Source: Paenibacillus sp. NAIST15-1 (lineage in GTDB: Bacteria; Bacillota; Bacilli; Paenibacillales; Paenibacillaceae). From it: a DNA stretch of 64,000 bases. The first letter of the stretch is position 1, and each line of letters opens with the position of its first letter. The position numbers and the translations under genes were made by a program. Below are positions 1-12,000 of this stretch, piece by piece. The stretch covers positions 682,001-746,000 of the forward strand of contig NZ_BBYF01000002.1 in the NCBI RefSeq assembly GCF_001894745.1. The letters are read 5' to 3'. Under the pieces are notes generated by a model. It made no database searches, had not been told where the DNA came from, and saw only the letters and a program-made list of their open reading frames with translations.

Positions 1-3000
1 GGGGCTCCAGTTCGATTCTGTCGTCCCGGATATCCTATTATCTGAACTTAAAAGGGCCTTGCCTGGCCATTGACACGGCTTGCTCGTCCTCATTGGTGGC
101 AATCGCCGAAGCTTGTAACAGTCTGGTGTTGCAAACCAGTGATTTGGCCCTGGCCGGTGGTGTTTGTGTGCTGGTTGGACCGGAAATGCATATTATGACC
201 AGCAAAGCTGGAATGTTGTCCAAAGATGGCCGCTGTTTTACGTTTGATAATCGAGCCAATGGCTTTGTACCGAGTGAAGGGGTCGGGGTTGTTTTATTAA
301 AACGGCTCGCTGATGCTATCCGTGATCAGGATCATATACACGGAGTCATTCGCGGTTGGGGAATAAATCAGGACGGGCGGACTAACGGAATAACCGCCCC
401 TAGTGTGAATTCCCAAATATTTTTACAAAAAGAAGTATATAAACGTTTTGGTATCAACCCGGAGAGCATATCTATGGTGGAAGCCCACGGTACCGGAACC
501 AAACTGGGTGACCCCATTGAAGTAGAAGCGCTTACTAAATCGTTTCAAGCCTATACTCAGCGGAAGAATTACTGTGCCATGGGGTCAGTGAAAAGCAATA
601 TTGGTCACCCCTTGACTGCTGCAGGCGTCGCTGGGGTTATCAAAGTATTGCTGGCGATGCGGCACCGGATGCTGCCTCCCACCATCCATTATGAAAAACT
701 CAATGAACATATTTCGCTTTCCGATTCTCCGTTCTATATCAATAATCAGATGCAATCATGGGAAACAGCTCAATCGGTACCTCGGCGGGCCTGCGTCAGT
801 TCTTTCGGATTTAGTGGAACCAATTCTCATGTTGTCATCGAAGAGTACTCCCCTACGGAGGTCAAACGGAGTAAAGAGGAAATTCATTCGGGAAATCCGG
901 CGCTGTTTGTATTATCGGCGAAAAGTGATGCGCAATTAAAAGTCTATGCTGGCTCCATGGTTGAATTTCTGAAATTGCATCCGGAGCTTGACTTGGCGGA
1001 TATGGCCTATACGTTACAGGTTGGCCGAGAAGCCATGGACTATCGACTGGCATTGATAGCGGATTCCAGAGAAGCGGTTTTAAAAGCACTTATGGAGTTT
1101 ATGAAACATAACTCCGTTCCAGGGATTCTTATCGGACAGGTGAAAAAGGGTAAGGATAGCCTGGGGGTCTTGGAGTCGGATGCAGATGCCAAATCTCTGG
1201 CACAAACATGGTTCCGCAAGAAAAAGTTCACCCAGATTGCAGGTTTGTGGGTCAAGGGATTAAATCTCGACTGGAACCAGCTTTATGACAGTAACCGACC
1301 GCGTCGGATAAGTTTACCTACCTATCCTTTTGGCAAAGAGAGCTTTTGGGTTGAGGTAGACCCGGTTCAGGTTTCTGCAGGTGTGAAGGGGCTGGTGTTG
1401 GCTCAGCATCTGGATATCGCCTCTCAGGCGAAATTGGCAATTAGCCAATGCGGCTACAAGGACTCTGTTCCTCCTGTGTCGGAACAACCGGAACCCTATG
1501 AGATCATGACTTTTGAAGAAGTTTGGAAGGAAAAGGGCTTGGAACCTGGCATTTCTGCTGGTGTGAAAACTTTGGTTTGTTTTCTGTCACAGCCCCAGAA
1601 TCAGCAAGCATTTTCCAAAGCATGGGATGCCTCTGATCCGGGAACCAACATTATTTTCATAGCTAAAGATACCGCCTTTATAAAGCGTTCATCCCATGAA
1701 TATTCGATATCGGCCATGGATCCCGAGTCGTATCGCAGAGCTTTGCAAAGCATCCAGAACCATGTTGGCAATATGGACGCCGTGTTGTACCTGTGGGCAT
1801 TAGAAGATCAGAGCTGCATTCAAGATCCTTCAGCAATTGTATATATTCTACAAGCCTTTGCCGGGCTCAATCGAAAACCCGGCCGATTCTTGCTGGCCGC
1901 GCAAATCAGGAATGCACTGGATCGTTGTTACCTAGAATCCTGGATTGGTTTTGAACGTTCTTTGGGGTTGGTGTTGCCACAGACACAGGTGGCTGCAATT
2001 TATCATGAAGACAGCGCAGCAGAACGAGAATTTTCTATGGGTGACTGGGCGCTAACTCTCCGATCCGAACTAGGTGCTGCGAAAGCACAAAGCGGATTAT
2101 ATAAAGCGGGAAAACGCCATGTGTATCAGATCCAACCAGCCACGGTTACGGCAGAGAAACCTTCGTTCCGTTCCGGTGGTACCTATCTGATCACAGGTGG
2201 CTGTGGCGGATTGGGATATTTGTTTGCCGAACATTTGGCGAAAGCCCAGTCGGTCAATTTGATTCTTACTGGTCGGTCGGCCTTGGATTCCGCTAAACAA
2301 TCCCAAATCAATCGATTGCAAGCATTGGGCAGCCGCGTCATTTATCTCCAGGCGGATATCGGTGATCGGGAGGCTATGACTAAGGGATTGCATCAGGCTA
2401 AAGAATCCTTTGGAGAAATTCATGGTGTAATTCACGCGGCTGGGGTCGCGATACAACTTAGTATCTTTGATAAGGGAATCGAAACATTTCAAGCTGCTTT
2501 AGCTTCAAAGATTAAAGGTACTCTCTTGATTGATGATTTACTGTGTCGGGAACCCCTTGATTTTATCTGTTATTTTTCTTCATCTTCAGCAATCTTGGGG
2601 GATTTTGGCGCCTGTGACTATGCCGTAGCCAACCGTTTTCAAATGGCTTATGCCCGCTATCGGAATCAATTGCAATACCAAGGTGAGCGGCAGGGTAAGG
2701 CAATTGCCATCAACTGGCCGCTGTGGCGGGATGGCGGCATGGGCTTCGAAGATGAACAAACTGAAATGTATCTAAAATCCAGCGGCCAGCGTTATTTGGA
2801 TTCCCAAGAAGGCACTGATATATTTGATCGAATTTTGGGACAAGGCCGGGAACAACTTTTGGTGTTGGCGGGCCAGCCAAGCCGAGTGCTTCGTTTTTTA
2901 GGTCTGTCATCGGAACCGACCTGGTTACTTCCGGCGACAACCGTTCGTTCAGGCGGTAAACAACGGCCTGTTGCATTAAAAGGGTTAAGTTTGGCCCAAT

Positions 3001-6000
3001 GCCTTGAATGGGACCTGAAAGAACAAATTAGCAAATTGTTGAAGATTTCCCGGGAGAAGATAACGCGGGAGGAGAACTTGGCCGATTTTGGTTTTGACTC
3101 CATTTACTTGGCCAATTTCGCTACGATATTAACTGGCCATTTTGGATTTGAGATCTCGCCTGCTGTATTTTTTGGTCATGCGAGCTTGGAAAAATTAGTT
3201 CAGTATTTTATCACGGAACATGCAGAAGCAGTCCGGGAGTTTTATCCGGAGGATGTTCCTGAATATGTCCTAGCTACGACTGCCAAGCCGGCGACATCCA
3301 CCGTCCAAACCGTGTCCAAAATCCAAGGAATCAAGAAACTCCGGTTTGCGGAAGAGGCTATTCCGAAGAGATCGGATGAACCCATTGCCATTATTGGGAT
3401 GAGTGGACGATTCCCAGACGCCTACAATATTGAGGAGATGTGGACGCTGCTTGCCGAAGGGCGGAATGCGGTGAAAGAGATTCCAAGTGACCGGTTTGAT
3501 TGGCGTTTATATTATCAAGATTCCCCTTCGGAACCTGGAAAAACCAACTCTAAATGGTGCGGTTGCATACCAGGCGCAGCTGAATTTGACCCTTTGTTCT
3601 TTGAAATTTCGCCGCGGGAAGCGGAGTCGATGGATCCAAGACAACGGTTGTTAATGCAGGAAGCCTGGAAGGCTCTAGAGGATGCTGGTTACGGCCCAGC
3701 ACGAATTCAGGCCGGTAAAATCGGCATGTTTGTTGGGGTTGAGGATGGCGATTATCAGAAACTGGTTCAGGATAGGGGCAATGTAACTTCTAATCATACT
3801 GCAATATTAGCGGCAAGGCTTGCTTACTTTTTAAATCTCAGTGGCCCGGTGATGGCGATTAATACAGCCTGTTCTTCCGGACTCGTGGCCGCCCATGAAG
3901 CCTGTTTGAGTTTGAGGGCAGGGGAATGCGATACGGCTATCGCCGCCGGAGTTAACTTAATGTTGACGCCGGATCCATTTATTAATATGAGCAAGGCGGG
4001 AATGTTGTCGGGAAGCGGCAAGTGTCACGCATTTGACAAGCGAGCCGACGGATTAGTTCCCGGCGAAGCAGTTGCCGTAGTTGTATTCAAGCGGTTATCG
4101 CAGGCGCAAGCGGACGGTGATCCCATCTATGCCGTTATCCGTGGCAGCGGGATTAATTATGACGGGAAGACCAACGGGATCACTGCCCCAAGTGGAGTTT
4201 CACAAGTCAATCTTTTGAAATCCGTCTACAATCAATATCAGGTGAATCCAGAGGAGATTGAATTCATCATCTCTCACGGTACCGGCACCAAATTGGGGGA
4301 TCCCATTGAGATCAACGCCCTGAATGATGCATTTAAGGATTATACTCATAAACAGGGTTATTGCGCGGTGACTTCCACCAAGACTAATTTTGGGCATACG
4401 TTTGCGGCTTCGGGATTAGTTAGTTTAATCGCCCTGGTTCAGTCATTGCGTCATGAGACCATTCCTGCGAGCCTACATTGTGAGCAGGAAAATGATTATA
4501 TCAACTGGCATGGAAGTCCATTTTATGTAAACAAGGCGAATCGGCGCTGGCCCGCGAAACCTGGTCAGGAACGGCTGGGCGCGGTCAGCGCGTTTGGTAT
4601 GAGTGGCACCAACGCTCATCTGGTTGTCCAGAGTTATTTAGATGGGAAGTCCCAATCAAACTACCGGGATGATGGAGGGGTTCCAGCACCGTACACCATC
4701 CTAGCGGTCTCAGCTCGCACCCCCGAAGCATTGCAGGAAAAGATCGCCCAGATCATTGCGGTGCTCCGAGATCTTAGGACTGGAACACGCAACCTGTCAT
4801 CCATGAGTTATACCTTATTGGAGGGGCGGCAACATTTCGATTACCGCTGTGCAGTAGTGATTCAGGATCCGGTGGATGCGGTCTATGCATTGCAGCAAGC
4901 CGGAGGCACGGAGAAGCTGCCGAATCTGTTCCAGGGAAGGGTATCCCGGGAATTCACCGGACAGAAAGCGATTTACGAATATACTCGGGAACTATTGATC
5001 CAAAGCGTGGCAGTCCAGAATGACCGAAGCAAGTATCAGGAAATACTTTGTGCTCTGGCAGATTTTTATTGTCAAGGATATGACCTTGCCTGGAATTTGC
5101 TGTTTGGGGAGCGACGCCCGTCCATGATTCATCTCCCAACCTATCCGTTTTCACGGGAAAACTATTGGGCGCCTCAGGCTAATACCTTGAGAGAGATCGT
5201 GACGACTGTCACCGACGTGATTCATCCGTTATTGCATCAAAATACTTCCGACTTCATGGAACAACGTTATAGTTCCGTCTTTAGCGGTCGAGAGTTTTTC
5301 TTGGCGGATCATAGGATAAAAGGTCTCCGGGTTCTGCCGGGAGTCGCTTATCTGGAGATGGTTCGGGCGGCGGTCGCTCAGGCGGCGGGGGTTTCCGAAC
5401 AGACATGCATTCGGATAGAAAATATGGTTTGGGCTCGGCCGATTACGGTTGATGACCAGCCGGTGAAGGTTCATATCGGTCTTTTTCCAGAGGCTGACGA
5501 TGAAATCGCTTTTGAAATCTATACTGAAACGGGTGGGCTCGAATCGGCTCCCATCATCCATAGCCAAGGCACGGCCCGGTTGAACCCTATTACTCAGAGT
5601 ACTGCTATAGATTTGCAAGCATTACGGTCAGCGGATTACCAGCAAACCTATTCTGGTGCCCGATGTTATGAAGAGTTTCGTTCGATGCAACTACAATATG
5701 GCACGGAATTTCAAGGGATAAGGAAGATCTATGTCGCTAAGGATCGGGTATTGGCTGAACTGTCCTTACCTTCCATCCATTCGGATCAGGGACGGCAATT
5801 TGCATTGCATCCTGGGATGATGGATTCCGCTCTTCAGTCGTCCATCGGTTGGATTATGCATTCCTTGGGAAGCTGCAGCGGGCAAAATCCGTCAATTCCC
5901 TTTGCTCTAGATGAGGTGGAGATATTCGGCAAGAGTACCAGTACCATGTGGGCGTTGATTTGGAATCACGGAGTCAGTTCTGCCGGGATCCAGGGGTGGG

Positions 6001-9000
6001 AACGCGGCGGAATGCGGAAACTGGATCTGGAGCTATACGATGAAGAAGGAACACTTTGTGTAAGAATGAAAGGCTGCGCGTCCCGGGTTATGGAAGGTGA
6101 GCCGGGGGCTGTTGGTTCCGAGACGGCGACAGGCACTCTTCTGGTCGAACCGTATTGGCGGGAAGCACCGATTACCGGTGGGGTTGCGGACATGGAATAC
6201 AATCGGCATTTGGTTGTCTTATGCGATCTGAATGAAATTGATCCTCAAGCCATTGAAAAGAATCTGATCAATACACGATGCTTGGCGATCAAAGCCGCGT
6301 ACCCGATTGAGAATATGGCTGAACGTTTTGAGACATATGCTATTCAATTATTTGAGGAAATCCAAAACTATATTCAAACCACAACTTCAGGAAAAATGCT
6401 GATTCAGATTGTGCATCCATCCCAAGGGGGCTCGGCTCTTTATCGTGGATTTTCCGGGTTGTTGCGTACGGCCCAGTTGGAAAATCCCAAACTCATCGGG
6501 CAAATCATTGAGGTGGAATCAACCGAGAACGCTGTTACCCTTGGTGAGAAATTATCCGAAAACAGGAACCGATCCGTGGACTTGGAAATCAGTTACCGTG
6601 TAGGGAAAAGGTATAGCAAAGGCTGGAACGAATTGCAAATTCCTTCGGAATCCCGGCACATTCCATGGAAAGATGACGGAGTGTATCTAATCACCGGAGG
6701 TACGGGTGGTCTGGGACTGATTTTTGCTCGAGAGATCTTGCGTCAGACCCAGCATGCGACCTTGATTCTTGCTGGCCGGTCCACGCTTGACGAGGAGAAA
6801 TTGGATCAATTAAAGCAATTAGAGCGATCCGGAGCCTGTATTGAGTATCAACAAATGGATGTGACCCAGAAAGAGGCTGTGGACTCGCTTATAAAAAACA
6901 TCCAAAAGAAATACGGCAACCTCCATGGGATCATCCATAGCGCCGGGGTAGTTCACGATAATTATATCCTAAAGAAGAACCCCAAAGAGTTGCAGGAAGT
7001 CCTTGGGCCCAAAGTCGCTGGTCTGCTGAATCTGGATGAAGCAAGCCGGGATATTGAGATTGATTTTCTCATTCTCTTTTCTTCAAGCACCGGTACCTTG
7101 GGGAATCCTGGCCAGGCCGATTATGCAATGGCGAATACCTTCATGGATGCCTATGCCGGATACCGTAATTCACTGGTAGCGGCAAATAAACGTCATGGCA
7201 AAACTCTTTCCGTTAACTGGTCCTTATGGAAAGAAGGCGGAATGCGTGTCAATCCAGAAATGGAGAAATTCATCCGAGAGAATACCGGCATCAGCCCAAT
7301 ACGTACTGAGACAGGAATCCAGGCTTTGTATGACGCCCTCGGCTTCGGGCGGGATCAAGTCATGGTACTGGAAGGCGACCGCACCCATTTATATCAAAAG
7401 TTATTGGCGCCAAACCATAACGAGCCGGAATTCCGGGTTACTTCTCAAGTAGTAGCGTCGGATACCAGCAATATACTTGAAAAAGTTCAAGCTACGCTGG
7501 TTCAAATTTTGGCGCAATTACTCAAAGTAACCACCGCGGATATTGATGCCGATGTGGAACTGAGTGAATATGGACTCAACCTGGTATTGCTGGCTGAATT
7601 AGTGGATCAACTGAACCAGATTTATCAGCTTGATTTGTCCGCGAGAATGTTCTTGGAACAATTCACTCTGAACGGTATGGCGGATTATCTCATTAGCAAT
7701 TACGAAGCATCCCTTTTCCGGAAATATAGCATGAGCGTTGCCAAATCACGGGAAGAGAACAAAGTTACGGCACCAGTAGCCCAGGATATGTTAGCAGAAA
7801 AATCCTTGAATTACTTTAAGAAACTGATTTCATCCTTTATAAAACTACCGCTTCATCATATCGAAACTGATGCGCATATGGAAAAATACGGTCTGGATTC
7901 CGTAATGGTTCTAGAATTGACCAACCACTTGGAGAAGACTTTTGGATCATTGTCCAAGACACTGTTTTTTGAGTATCAGAGCATCCAACAATTAACAAGC
8001 TATTTCCTAGAGAATTATCAGCATAAATTGGTGGAGTTGTTGGGATCCGGTGAGAAAGTGACCGTAGCCAGCAAGGAAATTCCTCCAGCGAGAGTGTTGA
8101 ACTTGCCAGTGGCATCACCACCAGTGGCCCGCCGCCGTTCGCGGTTTGCGACTATCGCCGAACAGCGGGAAGAAAAGGCAACCGGGAAGGCTTTAGATAT
8201 TGCCATTATTGGTCTTTCCGGCCGTTACCCCGGTGCGGAGAATCTACAGGAATTTTGGCGTAATCTCCGAGATGGAAAGGATTGTATCACTGAAATTCCT
8301 GATGATCGTTGGGATCATCGGTTATATTTCCAAGCAGATAAAAATATACCTGGGAAAACTTACAGCAAATGGGGCGGATTTATTGACGGGGTCTCGGAAT
8401 TTGATCCGCTGTTCTTCAATATTTCTCCCCGTGAAGCAGAGATGATGGATCCTCAGGAACGCTTGTTCTTGGAATGCGTCTATTCCACCTTGGAAGATGC
8501 GGGGTATACTCGGCAAACCCTTGGCACGTATCAAGGAAACGGGATGCCAGGCAATGTGGGCGTATTTGTCGGCGTGATGTATGAAGAATACCAGCTTTAC
8601 GCCGCTCAGGCTCAGATTTTGGGTACACCCATGGTCTTGTCAGGGAACCCCGCATCCATCGCCAACCGGGTGTCATTTTTCTGTGATTTTCACGGGCCAA
8701 GCATGTCAGTGGATACCATGTGCTCTTCTTCGCTTACGACCATTCATCTGGCTTGTCAAAGCCTGCAAAGAGGCGAATGTGAGGCCGCTATTGCTGGTGG
8801 TGTGAATGTCTCCATTCACCCCAACAAATATTTAGTGCTTGGCCAGGGCAATTTTGTATCCAGTAAAGGTCGCTGTGAAAGCTTCGGACAGGGAGGGGAC
8901 GGCTATGTACCGGGTGAAGGAGTGGGTGCTGTATTGCTCAAACCGCTTTCCAAAGCTGTTGCTGATGGGGATCATATTTACGGTGTCATCAAAGGAACTG

Positions 9001-12000
9001 CCATTAATCATGGTGGAAAGACCAATAGTTACACCGTCCCTAACCCTAATGCCCAATCCGAAGTAATCAAGCGTGCCTTTGTTGAGAGCGGTGTTCATCC
9101 TCGGACCATTAGCTATATGGAAGCTCATGGCACCGGAACATCTCTAGGTGATCCAATTGAAATCGCCGGTTTGAATAAGGTTTTCCGAGAATATACGAAT
9201 GACCATCAGTTCTGCGCTATTGGATCGGTAAAATCCAATATTGGTCATTGCGAGAGTGCAGCGGGCATTGCAGGTATCACCAAGGTGCTGCTTCAATTAA
9301 AATACCGTCAATTAGTGCCATCGTTGCACTCCGAGGTGTTAAATCCGAATATTGATTTTAGCAATACTTCCTTTGTAGTTCAGCAGGAACTTGCCGAATT
9401 GAAAAGGCCCGTAGTTACCATCAACGGTGAAACCAGGGAATATCCTATCATTGCGGGGGTCTCATCCTTTGGTGCCGGAGGTTCTAATGCCCATGTACTG
9501 ATCAGTGAATATGTTCCCGAGGAGATGGGACAACCCGTGGTGGTTCCAAAGAGCCCCACGGATCTAGAGCGTGTGATTGTTGTCTTGTCGGCGAAAAATG
9601 AAGACCGGCTGAAAGCCCGGGCGCAACAGTTGCTAACTGCTATCCGGGAGCGGCAAGTTCCGGAGGAGAGTCTGGTGGATCTGGGTTATACGCTCCAGAC
9701 TGGACGAGAAGCCATGGAAGAACGCCTGGCGACGGTCGTGTCGACGATGCAAGAACTTTCTGAGAAGCTGGAATGTTTCATTGCCGGAACTGAAGGCATC
9801 GAGGACTTATATCTTGGGCAGGTCAAACGCAACAAAGACACTCTGGAAGTATTTGCAGCGGATGATGATTTACAAAAGGCAATTGAAGCCTGGATCATCA
9901 AGGGGAAATATTCGAAACTGATGGATTTGTGGGTAAAAGGGCTGAATGTTGATTGGCACAAGCTCTATGGCCATTTCCAACCCAAGCGGATTAGTTTACC
10001 AACCTATCCCTTTGCCAGAGAACGATATTGGATCCCGGACAGCGATAAGATTTTTACCGACCCCATAAAGGCTGTGTCAGATGTTGGGGGAGATCAAGGA
10101 ATCCAGCGGATAGGAAGCATTCTCAAAAAACAATGGGAACTCTGCCCATCAGCGCGGAACATTCTGCCCGATCGGACGATTGTCATATGTACTACCGAGC
10201 AAAATCGTTCACTGGCAACTTTACTTACAAAATATTTCCCTAATCATCGGATCATCGGCCCGGAGAATTCCAAGATCCATACCGAACTGGCCGAATCACA
10301 GTGGAAGAACTACGGGGGCTGGATCGACTTGATTGGCGGGGAAGCGGATTCTGATGAGTCTCAGGACTGGATTGTCTGGCTGCAGCATTTGATTGAATAT
10401 GGATCTAGGGAAGGCCAGAGACTAAGGTTGCTCGGTGTGACCAGTGGCTTGGAAACATTCCATAATTCCACCGTCCGTCTCTGCGGAGCCGAGCGGGTTG
10501 GACTCTATCGGATGCTGCAAAACGAGTACAGTTATCTACGCTCGCGACACCTGGATACGGATCCAGAAATCAGCGACTTGGAGCGGGCTGAACAAATTGC
10601 CATGGAATTCCTGGCGGATAGCCAGGATCCGGAAGTTTGCTACCGGAATGGTGAGCGTTACCGGGCTTACCTGACTGAAATTGCCGAACCTAAGAATCTC
10701 CATCCTTTCATGTTCCCCAAGGATCATGTTTTGTGGATTACCGGCGGTACCCGGGGGCTCGGCTACTTATGTGCCAAACATTTTGTGACGCGTTATGGCG
10801 TCAAGAGATTGGTGCTTACCGGACGGGAAGCTTTGCCTCCGCGTGAGGAATGGGATGGCTTGGAGCGGAAGAATACCCCGTTGTCTCAAAAAATTCGGGC
10901 CATTCGCGAGCTGGAAGCGGAAGGAGCTAATGTATCAGTCAGTTCGGTTCCGCTGACCGATCAGGAGAGTCTGCAAGGATATCTGGCGGAAATTCGGAAT
11001 ACCATGGGGCCAATAGGAGGGATTATTCATTGCGCCGGTATCGGCGACGCGGATAATCCGGCTTTTATCCGGAAAACTGTGGCAGGAATTCAATCAATCC
11101 TTGAACCCAAAGTGGTGGGACTTGAAACCTTATATCGAACATTGAAAAATGAACCATTGAAATTCTTTATTTTGTTTTCATCCGTATCGTCCATCATTCC
11201 CACATTAGCGGTGGGACAAAGCGATTATGCCATGGCCAATTCCTATATGGATTATTTTGCAGAAGCCTATGGCAGCGAAACCCCATTGGTGTCTATTCAG
11301 TGGCCTAGTTGGAAAGAGAGCGGAATGGGCGAAATTAAAAGTAGAGTCTATCAACAAACTGGTTTATTAAGCATGACCAATGCGGAAGGCCTGCAACTGC
11401 TGGATCATATTTTATCAAGGGCTATTGAGCCAGTAGTTCTCCCCGCAATAGTGAACCCGGAAATATGGAGGGCGGAACTACTTATGCGCACCCCTGGATC
11501 AGAGCGGATCACTGGGGCAACTGTATCTCCTGTCACCCAATCCAAGCCCTCTGGCATTCAAAGGGTGAAGGATAGGGGGGATACCGTAGAAACTGCCGTG
11601 CATCATTGGTTGAAAGATTTGTTTGGAGAAGAGTTGAAACTTGATCCGGAGAAGTTGGACTTGGATACGGAGTTTCAAAATTATGGATTGGACTCGGTTT
11701 TACTGGCGCAAGTCGTCCGTAAAATAGATCAAAAGCTGGGAGAAGTGGCCATGGAACCGTCGGCGCTCATTGAATTTCCAACCATCAAGAGCCTTGCCGA
11801 TTACTTGGTAAAAACTTATCCAGAAGCATTTGATTCCATGCTCATCGCCACAAATCAAACCAGTCCGATGGAACCCGAGTGTAGTCCCGAATTCCTAGTG
11901 GCAGCAACCATGCCACTGACGATGAGCACCCCAGTTGTCCCTCATCCGCCTCAGGATATAGGGGATAGAATAGCCGTGGTAGGTCTGGCATGCCACTTTC

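Noticed and set aside
852-1350. Possible AT domain after KS1
   Set aside because: The segment after each KS is the short flanking linker ending LPTYPF; no GHSxG serine motif or AT-length region exists here or after any other KS.
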